Of a stretch of DNA of 54,029 bases, positions 25,683 to 33,493 are shown piece by piece (position 1 is the first letter of the stretch; each line of letters begins with the position of its first letter). The notes beneath the pieces are model-generated. The model did not search any database. It had not been told where the DNA came from and saw only the letters and a list, made by a program, of their open reading frames with translations. The position numbers and the translations under genes are program-made. The DNA comes from Thioalkalivibrio sulfidiphilus (GTDB lineage: Bacteria; Pseudomonadota; Gammaproteobacteria; Ectothiorhodospirales; Ectothiorhodospiraceae). Location: positions 1 to 54,029 of the forward strand of contig NZ_KB898943.1 in assembly GCF_000377945.1 (NCBI RefSeq). Reading direction: 5' to 3'.

Positions 25683-27257
25683 TTACACCTGCTCGAAATA
25701 CTCCCGCAGATAGGTCTCGAAGGACACCCGATCGGCGGCCTCGATGGCCTGCTGGCGTTCCAGGGAGGCGCGCGCCTCGGCCTCCAGTTCCGCCTCACGC
25801 TCGGGGGGCAGCGTGAGGCTGCGGAAGTAATCCCGGTGCTGCATGGACAGGCGCCGGGCGAAATCGTAGAAGCCTTCGTGACGCTCGGCCATTTCGGCCA
25901 GCATGCGTGCCGAGGGGGTGAGCGAGGGATCCTCGACCTTCTCGCGCTGACGATTGAGGGCGGTGGTATAGGGTCGCGTCGGGTCATCGCCGTCCAGCAC
26001 GGCGCACAGGGGCTGCATGGACTCCAGCACCCGGTCCGCCCAGATGCGCAGGGGGACCTCGTCGCCGTTGCGCAGCAGCATGAGCTTCGGATCCCGGCCC
26101 CGGTGCGCGGCGGCGCTTTGGTTGTGGTCGATCTGCAGGCGTTCTACCTCGCCGATCACCGGGCTTTCGCGCAGCAGGCAATAGAGCATGAAGGCTTCCA
26201 GAAAACGCATCTGGGTCTCACAGACACCCAGGGGCTCGAAGGCATTCACGTCCAGGGAGCGCAGTTCCACGTAGCGCACGCCGCGCTTGCGCAGGGCCAG
26301 CACCGGCTTTTCGTTGCCCTGCAGGATGGGCTTCGGACGCACCGAGCTGTAGTACTCGTTCTCGATCTGAAGGATGTTGGCATTGAGCTGTCGGTACTCG
26401 CCATCGACCACCACGCCGATCTTCTCGTACACCGGTGAGGGGGTGCTGATGGCGCAGGCCAGGCTGTCGGTATAGGCCTCAAGGCTGTCGTAGGAGGCCT
26501 TGATGCCGGTCTCCTCTTCCTTGCGGTTCTGGTAGCCGATGTCGCCCATGCGCAGGCTGGTGGCATAGGGCTCGTAGTAGGTGTTCTCGTTGAACTCCGG
26601 CATGTGGGTGGGCCTGCCGCCCAGGAAGGACTTGCACACCGCCGGCGAGGCGCCGAACAGGTAGGGCACCAGCCAGCCCAGGCGCTGCAGGTTGCGGATC
26701 ATGGCGAAGTAGCCCGCGTCGATGAAGCGGCGCAGATCCCCCGACTCACCCTCGAGCTTCTGGAACGCCGGCCAGAAGGCCTCGGGCACGGAGAAATTGA
26801 AATGCACCCCGGCGATCACCTGCATGACCCGGCCGTAGCGATGGCCCAGCCCCAGGCGGTAGACGGTCTTCATGCGCCCGGCGTTGGAATTGCCGTACTG
26901 GGCCACCGGGATGGCCTCCTCGCCGGCCAGCACGCAGGGCATGCTGGTGGCCCAGAGGAATTCCGCGCCGATGCGGGGATAGGTGAAGGTCTGCAGGTCG
27001 CGCAGGAAGCCGAGCGCCTGCCCCGGCTCGACGAAGGGCGGCGTGATGAACTCCAGCAGGGCCTCGGAATAATCCGTGGTGATCCAGGGATGGGTCAGGG
27101 CCGAGCCCAGGGCGTGGGGATGGGGCGTGCGAGCGATGCCCCCCTCGGGGCTGACCCGCAGGCTCTCCTTTTCCAGACCCATGAGCGAACCCCTCAGCAG
27201 GGGATGGTGTCCGGCATCGAGCAGGCGCTCAAGGCGCGCTTTGAAGAGATCGGTCAA
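25683..27257 (-). CDS. gshA: Glutamate-cysteine ligase
   Basis: A 524-residue proteobacterial-type enzyme for the first and rate-limiting step of glutathione synthesis (glutamate + cysteine + ATP). Recognised blocks: MGLEKESLRVSPEGGIART, HALGSALTHPWITTDYSEAL, LEFITPPF, GRVMQVIAGVHFNFSVPEAF and YGNSNAGRMKTVYRLGLGHR. Length matches E. coli GshA (518). The start codon is TTG at 27257; the next in-frame ATG (residue 26) would remove conserved sequence, so TTG is preferred, with GGGAGAT upstream. It is a single gene, divergent from mtfA. Glutathione supply links it to yqjG and the peroxide-defence genes in this window. Confidence 0.97.
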   Translation of the reverse strand: MTDLFKARLERLLDAGHHPLLRGSLMGLEKESLRVSPEGGIARTPHPHALGSALTHPWITTDYSEALLEFITPPFVEPGQALGFLRDLQTFTYPRIGAEFLWATSMPCVLAGEEAIPVAQYGNSNAGRMKTVYRLGLGHRYGRVMQVIAGVHFNFSVPEAFWPAFQKLEGESGDLRRFIDAGYFAMIRNLQRLGWLVPYLFGASPAVCKSFLGGRPTHMPEFNENTYYEPYATSLRMGDIGYQNRKEEETGIKASYDSLEAYTDSLACAISTPSPVYEKIGVVVDGEYRQLNANILQIENEYYSSVRPKPILQGNEKPVLALRKRGVRYVELRSLDVNAFEPLGVCETQMRFLEAFMLYCLLRESPVIGEVERLQIDHNQSAAAHRGRDPKLMLLRNGDEVPLRIWADRVLESMQPLCAVLDGDDPTRPYTTALNRQREKVEDPSLTPSARMLAEMAERHEGFYDFARRLSMQHRDYFRSLTLPPEREAELEAEARASLERQQAIEAADRVSFETYLREYFEQV

Positions 27258-27405
27258 CGGGGCGTATCTCCCGGGGAAAAGTCAGGCAAGATAACCGTGT
27301 TGCGCCATGATGAACAAGTCATGACATGATTCACCCTTCGACCCTGAACCACAATCAGCGTGCGGTGTCCGGTAGACACACCCAAACAAAACCTTATTTG
27401 TATCC

Positions 27406-28164
27406 ATGTTGAACCGACTCAAGGACTGGCGCGAGCGCCGCATCCTGAAACAACACCCCATACGCGAGACCCTGTGGGTAGAGGGTCTGCGCGCCCTGCC
27501 CATGCTGGGCCGGCTGGACGCCGGGGAGCTTCACCAGTTGCGCCGCCTCACCACCCTGTTCCTGCACCAGAAACGTTTCCTGGGCGCCGGCGGCCTGGAG
27601 GTGGCCCCCGCCATGGCTCTGGACATCGCCCTGCAGGCCTGCCTGCCGATCCTGCACCTGGGCCTGGACTGGTACGAGGACTGGGTCACCATCATCGTCT
27701 ACCCGGACGATTTCCTGGCGGAGCACGAGTACACCGACGAGCACGGCGTGGTGCACGTGGAGCGGGGTCCGCGCAGCGGCGAGGCCTGGGACCAGGGTCC
27801 GGTGCTGCTGTCCTGGGCGGAGGTGGCCCAGGGCGAGGGCCTGGTGCTGCACGAGTTCGCCCACACCCTGGACATGCGCAACGGCCAGGCCAACGGCATG
27901 CCGCCGCTGCATGCGGACATGTCCAGGGAACACTGGGCCGAGGTGATGAGCGAGGCCTTCGAGCGCCTCAACACCGCCGTCGACCGGGGCGAGGAGACCG
28001 AGATCGATCCCTACGCGGCCAGCGATCCGGCGGAGTTCTTCGCCGTCACCAGCGAGTATTTCTTCGCCGAACCCCAGACCCTGTGGCGGACATTCCCGAA
28101 GGTCTACGAACAGTTCGTGCGCTTCTATCGCCAGGACCCGATGGCCGCCTACCTCTCGGCATGA
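27406..28164 (+). CDS. mtfA: M90-family zinc peptidase MtfA
   Basis: A 252-residue cytosolic metallopeptidase. The zinc motif HEFAH is at about residues 148-152 (LVLHEFAHTLDMRNGQANGM), with the downstream glutamate in the DPAEFFAVTSEYFF block (about 210-223), as in E. coli MtfA/YeeI. In E. coli MtfA binds the glucose-PTS repressor Mlc; here no PTS genes are visible, so the physiological target is open. Before the ATG at 27406 I see no clear Shine-Dalgarno sequence (TTATTTGTATCC). It is divergent from gshA; the 148-base gap between them holds no other gene. The 171 bases after it contain only a possible TAGAAT -10 element for the following gene. Confidence 0.95.
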   Translation: MLNRLKDWRERRILKQHPIRETLWVEGLRALPMLGRLDAGELHQLRRLTTLFLHQKRFLGAGGLEVAPAMALDIALQACLPILHLGLDWYEDWVTIIVYPDDFLAEHEYTDEHGVVHVERGPRSGEAWDQGPVLLSWAEVAQGEGLVLHEFAHTLDMRNGQANGMPPLHADMSREHWAEVMSEAFERLNTAVDRGEETEIDPYAASDPAEFFAVTSEYFFAEPQTLWRTFPKVYEQFVRFYRQDPMAAYLSA

Positions 28165-28335
28165 GCCGTTGCAGCCGTCATGTCACTGACCTGCGGCAGA
28201 AATTCACGGATCGAACACCCGTCACTGCCCGCAGGCGGCCGTTAGAATGATGCCTGAACCTCCGGTCTTTTCCGGGGTCGATCAAACGACGTCGTCAGAA
28301 TTCACACACACGCCCAAACCCCAGGACACCCCGGC

Positions 28336-28755
28336 ATGATCCTTCTCAAGCCCTGGCGCTTCAGCCTCGCCGCCCTGTTCCTGTTCGCCCTGCTCTCCTC
28401 GGCCCTGCTCTCAAGCACCGGCCATGCCCAGCAGGCCACCAGTTCCTACATCGCCATGGACCCGCCCGTGGTGGTGAACCTGGCCAACCCGAGCCGGGCC
28501 CAGTATCTGCAGATGGTGGTGGAATTGCAGGTGGGTTCGGTGGAGGACGCGGGCATCGTGCAGGCCCACATGCCGGTGATCCGGGACACCCTGATCCTGT
28601 TCTTCGGAGGGCGCGACCCCGCCGAGATCCGCCCCGTGGCCAACCGCGAGGAACTGCGCGCCGAGGCCCTGGCGGCCATCCGCGAGGCCCTGGAGACCCG
28701 ATCCGGCCGGCCCGCGGTCGAGGGCCTCTACTTCACCAGCTTCCTGATTCAGTGA
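28336..28755 (+). CDS. Orphan FliL-like protein with signal peptide
   Basis: A 139-residue protein with a signal peptide (residues 1-31, WRFSLAALFLFALLSSALLS then GHAQQA) followed by a FliL domain: YIAMDPPVVVNLANPSRAQY, LQMVVELQVGS, MPVIRDTLILFFGGRDPAEI, and the C-terminal hallmark YFTSFLIQ. Flagellar FliL normally has an uncleaved membrane anchor and sits in a fli operon next to the stator. This copy is alone and appears exported or signal-anchored. It may still act at the flagellar stator or be a repurposed periplasmic protein. The sigma-28-driven chemoreceptor shows that the organism is probably motile. Confidence 0.88.
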   Translation: MILLKPWRFSLAALFLFALLSSALLSSTGHAQQATSSYIAMDPPVVVNLANPSRAQYLQMVVELQVGSVEDAGIVQAHMPVIRDTLILFFGGRDPAEIRPVANREELRAEALAAIREALETRSGRPAVEGLYFTSFLIQ

Positions 28756-28770
28756 GGTTTGTTATAGGTC

Positions 28771-28822
28771 ATTTGTCAGTAGTCAGTGGTCAAAACAACT
28801 GACTACTGACCACTGACAAACA
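28771..28822. repeat. Inverted heptamer array, GTCAGTN family
   Basis: Left arm: GTCAGTA, GTCAGTG and a partial GTCA at 28775-28792. Right arm 28797-28817, read on the minus strand: GTCAGTG, GTCAGTA, GTCAGTT. The spacer is 4 bases. It occupies the gap between the convergent FliL-like and marC genes. Word order differs between the arms, so pairing is imperfect at two positions. Confidence 0.9.
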
Positions 28823-28827
28823 ACAAT

Positions 28828-29451
28828 CTACAATCCCAGCCCCACCCGCACACCGTCCAGGATGAACTGCACCGCGAGCGCGGAAAGGATCAGGCCCAGC
28901 AGTCGATTGACCACGTTGATGCCGGTCTCGCCCAGGCCCCGGACGATCAGGGGTGCGAACCACAAGGCCAGCAGGGTGAGCGCCAGCACCAGGATCACCA
29001 CGCCGATGAGTCCCGCCATCACCCCCGCGCCATGGCCGGCGGAGGCCATGAGCAGCACCGTGGTCATGGCGCCGGGTCCGGCGATGAGCGGGAAGGCGAG
29101 CGGGAACACGGAGATGTCCTGGCGCTTCGTGGCCTCCTTCTGCTCCTTCAGTGTGGTGGCACGCAGACCCGACTGGCGGGCGAAGATCATGTCCAGGGCG
29201 AGGATGAACAGCAGGATGCCACCGGCTACCCGGAAGGCCGGGATGCTGATGCCCAGCATGCTGAGCAAGGTGCCACCCCCCAGCATGAAGGTGATCAGGA
29301 TGGCTGCCGCCAGCAACACGCCGTTGCGTGCGATGCGCCGCTGTTCGCTCAGACTGGAACCATGGCTGAGCGCGGCGAAGATGGCCGCCACACCGATGGG
29401 ATCCACCACGATGAACAGCAACACGAAGGCTGCCAGCAGGGTCTCAAACAT
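28828..29451 (-). CDS. MarC family integral membrane protein
   Basis: A 207-residue inner-membrane protein with six hydrophobic segments. The start MFETLLAAFVLLFIVVDPIG and the second block LGISIPAFRVAGGILLFILA, then PLAFPLIAGPGAMTTVLLMA, are the family signature (the PLIAGPGA half-repeat). MarC/YhgN/YchE proteins were once thought to confer antibiotic resistance, but their function is unknown; a small-molecule transport role is suspected. It is a single gene, convergent with the FliL-like gene. Its upstream gap is filled by a nested repeat hairpin. Confidence 0.95.
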   Translation of the reverse strand: MFETLLAAFVLLFIVVDPIGVAAIFAALSHGSSLSEQRRIARNGVLLAAAILITFMLGGGTLLSMLGISIPAFRVAGGILLFILALDMIFARQSGLRATTLKEQKEATKRQDISVFPLAFPLIAGPGAMTTVLLMASAGHGAGVMAGLIGVVILVLALTLLALWFAPLIVRGLGETGINVVNRLLGLILSALAVQFILDGVRVGLGL

Positions 29452-29528
29452 GCCGGCAGTATAGCTTGAGATGCGAGCCTGATCGCTCGCCTTCTCAGGC
29501 CCTGATGCTCAGTCGAAAAATTCTTTTG

Positions 29529-29688
29529 CCACAGAGGGCACAGAGATCACAGAGAAAACCCGGTCATCTCGCAAAGACGCAAAGGCGCGAAGAAAACCTG
29601 ATCAAATGGTCTTCTTTGCGACTTTGCGTCTTCGCGAGAAATCAGGCTTTTTGAGCATTTGGAATTTTAACTCTGTGCCCTCTGAGGC
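29529..29688. repeat. Nested inverted word arrays (nonamers outside, octamers inside)
   Basis: Outer left nonamers ACAGAGGGC, ACAGAGATC, ACAGAGAAA (29531-29557) pair with the right arm at 29671-29688. Inside, left octamers GCAAAGAC, GCAAAGGC, GCGAAGAA (29571-29594) pair with TTCTTTGC, GACTTTGC, GTCTTCGC (29612-29635). The two arrays have different periods and vocabularies. Together they fill the gap between marC and the 103-residue gene. Confidence 0.88.
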
Positions 29689-29718
29689 TAAGCGCCTTTC
29701 AGCAATCCTCAGACCGAT

Positions 29719-30030
29719 TCAATGCGGCCGGTGCAGATAAGGCATCTCGCCGCGATGCACCATGTGGCGGATCAGGTCCGCGCGGCCGGGGTCTTCCTGG
29801 TTGAGCTCCTCGGCGCAGACCGAAGGCACGTGGGCGGACTCCGCCAGCAGCACCTCCAGCTCCCGCAGGTCCACCTTGGGCTCGGTGAGTTCCTCCGGGG
29901 CCGGGTTCTCCTTCATGCGGGTCTCCCAGAACATGCGCGGATGCCAGCAGTGCAGCTGCACGTCCGGATGCTGGAACAGCTCGACGCAGCGGCGGTTGAG
30001 TTTGTCGTGAGGCATGGAAGCGTTCGCCAT
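29719..30030 (-). CDS. Hypothetical 103-residue soluble protein
   Basis: A 103-residue protein starting MANASMPHDKLNRRCVELFQ, without signal peptide or membrane segment, rich in histidine, glutamate and proline. It reads HPDVQLHCWHPRMFWETRMK in the middle and ends RHMVHRGEMPYLHRPH. A strong AGGAGG with good spacing precedes the ATG at 30030, which identifies this frame over an overlapping alternative that starts 19 bases further upstream. Three cysteines and many histidines could bind metal, but there is no recognisable motif. I do not recognise the family. It lies between marC and the ABC-F gene on the same strand, with repeat arrays on both sides. Confidence 0.77.
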   Translation of the reverse strand: MANASMPHDKLNRRCVELFQHPDVQLHCWHPRMFWETRMKENPAPEELTEPKVDLRELEVLLAESAHVPSVCAEELNQEDPGRADLIRHMVHRGEMPYLHRPH

Positions 30031-30118
30031 GGAAATCCTCCTTGTTCACGGTGGGGATGAATGAAACACGCCCCTTAATCCTAGTAAATTGATCGGAAAT
30101 TTCAAGCGACTGTTCTGG

Positions 30119-30196
30119 TGAGGCGAGAGGCGTCAGGGGTTAGGCGTGCACCCGTGAACTTCGCCCCCTTACCCCTTACGTCTCACGCCTCACGCG
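30119..30196. repeat. Inverted heptamer array, GGNGTNA family
   Basis: Left words 30122-30149: GGCGAGA, GGCGTCA, GGGGTTA, GGCGTGC. Right words 30169-30196 on the minus strand: CGCGTGA, GGCGTGA, GACGTAA, GGGGTAA. The spacer is 19 bases. It is directly downstream of the ABC-F stop on the minus strand. Confidence 0.9.
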
Positions 30197-30201
30197 CCAT
30201 T

Positions 30202-32094
30202 TCACCCTTCCAACTTCATCAGCGCTTCCATCCACTCCGCCTCCACCGTCTCCAGCGCCCGCGTCACTTCCCCCTGGCGGGCGAGCAGCTTCTGCAACTC
30301 GGCCTTGTTGGCCTCGTCGTAGATGTCCGGCTCGGCGAGCCGGGTCTCGATGCGGCCCTTCTCGGCCTCCAGTTCACCGTGGCGCTTTTCCAGGCGCGCG
30401 CAGGCGTCCCGAAGCGGCTTGAGACGCTGACGTTCCTCGGCGGCCTCCCGGCGCAGGGCGCGCCGGTCCTGGGCGCTGTTCCCGCCCCCGGATGGCTCCG
30501 CCGCACTGGCCGGGGGGGATTCCCGGTCCTGGCGGGCGAGCCACTGGCGGTAGTCCTCGAGATCCCCGTCGAAGGGCACGGCGCGGCCGTTCGCCACCAG
30601 CCACAGGTCGTCGCACACGGATTCCAGCAGGTGCCTGTCGTGGGAGACCACCACCAGGGCGCCTTCGTAGTCCTGCAGGGCGATTTCCAGGGCCAGGCGC
30701 ATCTCCAGGTCCAGGTGGTTGGTGGGCTCGTCCAGCAGCAGCAGGTTGGGACGCTGGTAGACCAGCATGGCCAGCACCAGGCGCGCCTTCTCGCCGCCGG
30801 AGAACGGCGCCACGGGGGCGAGCGCCGCATCACCCACGAAGCCGAAGCCACCCAGGAAATCCCGCAGGGACTGCTCCCGGGCCTTGGGGTCCAGGCGCTG
30901 CAGGTGCAGCAGCGGCGTGGCCTGGGGGTCCAGCTGCTCCAGCTGGTGCTGGGCGAAGTAGCCCACCGCCAGATCCGGGGCCGGTTCGCGCACACCGGAC
31001 AGTGGTGCCTGGCTGCCGGCCAGCACCCGGATCAGGGTGGACTTGCCGGCCCCGTTGGGGCCCAGCAGACCGACCCGGTCACCGGGTCGCAGGGCGAGGC
31101 GCACCCCGTCCAGGACCACCCGCTCGCCGTAGCCGGCGGCCAGGCGATCCAGCTGCAGCAGCGGGTTGGGCAGGCGCGCGGGGGGCGGGAAGCTGAAATG
31201 AAACGGCGAATCCACATGGGCCGGGGCCAGCCGGGCCATGCGCTCCAGGGCCTTGACCCGGCTCTGGGCCTGGCGGGCCTTGCTGGCCTTGGCCTTGAAG
31301 CGGGTGATGAAGGCCTCCATGTGGGCGATCTCCCGCTGCTGGCGTTCGTAGAGGGCCTGCTGCTGGGCCAGGGCCTCGGCGCGACGCTGCTCAAAGTCGC
31401 TGTAGTTGCCGGTGTAGAGGGTGAGGGCCTCGCGCTCGATGTGCAGCACGTGGTCCACCACCGCGTCCAGGAAGGCCCGGTCATGGGAGATCAGGATCAG
31501 GGTGCCCGGATAGCCGGCCAGCCACTGCTCCAGCCACAGCACCGCGTCCAGGTCCAGGTGGTTGGTGGGCTCGTCCAGCAGCAACAGATCGGAGCGGCAC
31601 ATGAGCGCCCGGGCCAGGTTCAGGCGCATGCGCCAGCCGCCGGAGAAATCCGACACCGGGCGCGAAAGGTCCGCATCGGAAAAGCCCAGGCCGTGCAGCA
31701 GCCGCCCGGCCCGGCTCTCGGCCCACCAGGCGTCGATGGCGTCCAGGCGGGCATGCAGCGTGCCCATGCGGGTGCCATCGCCGGCGGCCTCCGCCTCCGC
31801 CAGTTCCGCCTGCAGGACGCGCAGTTCCGTGTCACCGTCCAGGGCATAGTCCAGAGCCGAGCGGCTCACCGCCGGGGTCTCCTGGGCCACCGAGGCGATC
31901 ACCCAGTCAGGCGGCAGGCTGCAGCTGCCGGTGTCGGCGTGGAGTTCACCCCGGATCAGGGCGAACAGGCTGGACTTGCCGGTGCCGTTGGCCCCGGTGA
32001 GACCCACCCGCCAGCCGGCATGCAGGGACAGGTCCGCCCCCTGGAACAGGATCCGGGGGCCGCGGCGCAGGGTGAGGTCGGTGAACTTGAGCAT
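30202..32094 (-). CDS. yheS: ABC-F family ribosome-associated ATPase (YheS type)
   Basis: A 630-residue protein with two ABC ATPase domains and no membrane segments. Domain 1 has Walker A GANGTGKSSLF (about residue 36), signature FSGGWRMRLNLARAL and DEPTNHLDLD. Domain 2 has Walker A GPNGAGKSTL (about 348), signature FSGGEKARLVLAML and DEPTNHLDLE. A charged linker separates them (about 235-290), and a C-terminal coiled coil of about 90 residues (RRALRREAAEERQRLK) follows. These match YheS (637 residues). ABC-F proteins bind the ribosomal E site and rescue or modulate translation. The start at 32094 (MLKFTDLTLRRG) matches homologues; the 22 residues before it in the open frame do not. Divergent from the GGDEF gene. 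Confidence 0.96.
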   Translation of the reverse strand: MLKFTDLTLRRGPRILFQGADLSLHAGWRVGLTGANGTGKSSLFALIRGELHADTGSCSLPPDWVIASVAQETPAVSRSALDYALDGDTELRVLQAELAEAEAAGDGTRMGTLHARLDAIDAWWAESRAGRLLHGLGFSDADLSRPVSDFSGGWRMRLNLARALMCRSDLLLLDEPTNHLDLDAVLWLEQWLAGYPGTLILISHDRAFLDAVVDHVLHIEREALTLYTGNYSDFEQRRAEALAQQQALYERQQREIAHMEAFITRFKAKASKARQAQSRVKALERMARLAPAHVDSPFHFSFPPPARLPNPLLQLDRLAAGYGERVVLDGVRLALRPGDRVGLLGPNGAGKSTLIRVLAGSQAPLSGVREPAPDLAVGYFAQHQLEQLDPQATPLLHLQRLDPKAREQSLRDFLGGFGFVGDAALAPVAPFSGGEKARLVLAMLVYQRPNLLLLDEPTNHLDLEMRLALEIALQDYEGALVVVSHDRHLLESVCDDLWLVANGRAVPFDGDLEDYRQWLARQDRESPPASAAEPSGGGNSAQDRRALRREAAEERQRLKPLRDACARLEKRHGELEAEKGRIETRLAEPDIYDEANKAELQKLLARQGEVTRALETVEAEWMEALMKLEG

Positions 32095-32254
32095 GGGCGC
32101 GAAGTGTAGCAGCGGCGGGCCCCTTCGTACCGGGCCACGGATTTCTGACACCCGAGGCATCGACGGGCGGCAAACCTCGGCCGCCCGGCGTCATTTTTCC
32201 GGCATCGCACAAAATAACAGCCATAACCCGCTGTATTTTCAAGAATAAAAAATG

Positions 32255-32270
32255 TGGCACGGAAATAGCT
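32255..32270 (+). promoter_or_regulatory. Candidate sigma-54 promoter of the GGDEF gene
   Basis: TGGCACGGAAATAGCT has the invariant GG-N10-GC spacing and a perfect -24 element (TGGCACG); the -12 part reads TAGCT instead of TTGCA. It lies 36 bases before the GGDEF start codon in an otherwise AT-rich divergent gap. No activator-binding site was identified. Confidence 0.45.
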
Positions 32271-32305
32271 TGAGACAGGAGCATCCAACCCTGGAGAACC
32301 GGGCC

Positions 32306-33223
32306 ATGAAGCTGACCTATCGCCACAACCCTCTGCAAAGCCAGCATTCGCCGCTGCCTGGCAATGCCGCGCCGGGCCGTGCCCGCACGCCGGCACCGCT
32401 CAGCCCCCTGGAGCTGGCCCAGCGTCTGCAGACCAGCCTGGAACTGGAGCGGGTGCTGGAAATGTTCTCCGAGACGATCCAGTGGGCCTTCCCCCACGAC
32501 GGCATGACCTACGACCACCCCGGCCTGGGTCTGCATGCCTCCTGGGGCCGGATCTCACGGCACAGCTGCTGCTACAACCTGGTGGTGGAGCGGGAGGAGA
32601 TCGGCGAACTGCGTTTCCTGCGCGGCCGCAAGTTCCGTGACGAGGAGCTGACCGAACTGGAGAACCTCATGGGCGTGCTGGTCTATCCGCTGCGCAACAG
32701 CCTGCTGTATCGCCAGGCCGTGGAATCGGCCCAGACCGATCCCCTCACGGGCCTGAGCAACCGCGCTGCCATGGAACGCCTGCTGCCCCGCGAGCTGGCG
32801 AGCCTGCGCCGCGGTCAGCACGAACTGGCCCTGCTGGTTGTGGACGTGGATCACTTCAAGCGCATCAACGACACCCTGGGCCATTCCGCTGGCGACCGCG
32901 TGCTGCGGGCCACCGCCAAGTGCCTGCGGGAGGCGACCCGGGAGAGCGACATGCTGTTCCGCTATGGTGGCGAGGAATTCGTCATGCTGATGCGCACCGA
33001 CAGCCCCGAGGACGGCCTGCAGGCCGGCGAGCGCATCCGCACCGTGTTGCGCGAATGCCCCGAGCTTCAGGCCGCCGCATCGGGCATGCAGCTCACCGCC
33101 AGCATCGGCGTCGCCCAGGCCCATCCCCTGGACACCCCCGCCACACTGTTCGACCGTGCCGACCAAGCCATGTACCTGGCCAAGCAGGCGGGACGGGACA
33201 GGGTGGTTGGAAGTGAGAAGTGA
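32306..33223 (+). CDS. GGDEF-domain diguanylate cyclase
   Basis: A 305-residue soluble protein. Residues 1-145 form an N-terminal sensor-like region (GAF-like in length and pattern: RISRHSCCYNLVVEREEIGE) containing a CC pair. The GGDEF domain follows at about 150-300: DPLTGLSNRAAMERLL, VDVDHFKRINDTLGHSAGDR and YGGEEFVML. The inhibitory I-site RESD lies five residues before GGEEF, so product feedback is expected. The enzyme should make c-di-GMP from two GTP. ATG at 32306 follows GGAG; the frame is open upstream across the putative sigma-54 promoter, so the shorter start is chosen. The last codons and the stop lie in a heptamer array. Confidence 0.95.
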   Translation: MKLTYRHNPLQSQHSPLPGNAAPGRARTPAPLSPLELAQRLQTSLELERVLEMFSETIQWAFPHDGMTYDHPGLGLHASWGRISRHSCCYNLVVEREEIGELRFLRGRKFRDEELTELENLMGVLVYPLRNSLLYRQAVESAQTDPLTGLSNRAAMERLLPRELASLRRGQHELALLVVDVDHFKRINDTLGHSAGDRVLRATAKCLREATRESDMLFRYGGEEFVMLMRTDSPEDGLQAGERIRTVLRECPELQAAASGMQLTASIGVAQAHPLDTPATLFDRADQAMYLAKQAGRDRVVGSEK

Positions 33224-33493
33224 GAAGTGGAAAACAAACCACCCTCACCCCGGCCCTCTATTCCGGGCGTCCTGCCCTCCACCCTTCGGACCAGCCTGCC
33301 GGCTGATCACAAATCTGTCTGGAACAGATTTGATCGTCCGATAGGACGACCCGGAGGGTGGAGGACAGGATGTCCGAAATAAATCCGCCCCCAGCGGATT
33401 TGTCCCTGAGGGAGAGGGAAGCGCTTCTACTTCTCACTTCTCACTTCCCAATTCCCACTTCGTACTTCCTTCCCAATTCACCCTTCCGACTTC
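33210..33493. repeat. Inverted heptamer array, GAANTGG family, with inserted structured block
   Basis: The left arm 33210-33230 is GAAGTGA, GAAGTGA, GAAGTGG and encodes the last residues and stop of the GGDEF gene. The right arm 33427-33493, on the minus strand, is GAAGTCG, GAAGGGT, GAATTGG, a 4-base slip, GAAGTAC, GAAGTGG, GAATTGG, GAAGTGA, GAAGTGA, GAAGTAG, and overlaps the stop of the convergent Spy-like gene. The arms are nearly 200 bases apart because another structured element lies between them. Confidence 0.87.
33241..33420. repeat. Multi-hairpin intergenic element inside the heptamer array
   Basis: The outer stem pairs the block CCCTCCACCC (about 33276-33286) with GGGTGGAGG (about 33356-33364). 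Inside are AAATCTGT/ACAGATTT (33311-33331) and CGTCC/GGACG hairpins; further right is AAATCCGC/GCGGATTT (33381-33401). The ends read CCCTCACCCC and GGGAGAGGG. It contains no convincing open reading frame. It could be a separate repeat inserted between the heptamer arms. Confidence 0.6.

Noticed and set aside
29699-30049. An overlapping minus-strand frame (116 codons) in another register at the 103-residue gene.
   Set aside because: Its start codon lies upstream of the AGGAGG that is well placed for the 103-residue frame, and its arginine/proline/alanine-rich composition is that of an out-of-frame reading.
30118-32109. A plus-strand open frame of 663 codons opposite the ABC-F gene.
   Set aside because: Shadow frame; the minus strand carries both Walker A motifs and signatures of an ABC-F protein.
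32252-32305. An upstream start for the GGDEF gene adding 18 residues.
   Set aside because: The extension has no homology, and it would place the start codon inside the putative sigma-54 promoter; GGAG precedes the ATG at 32306.
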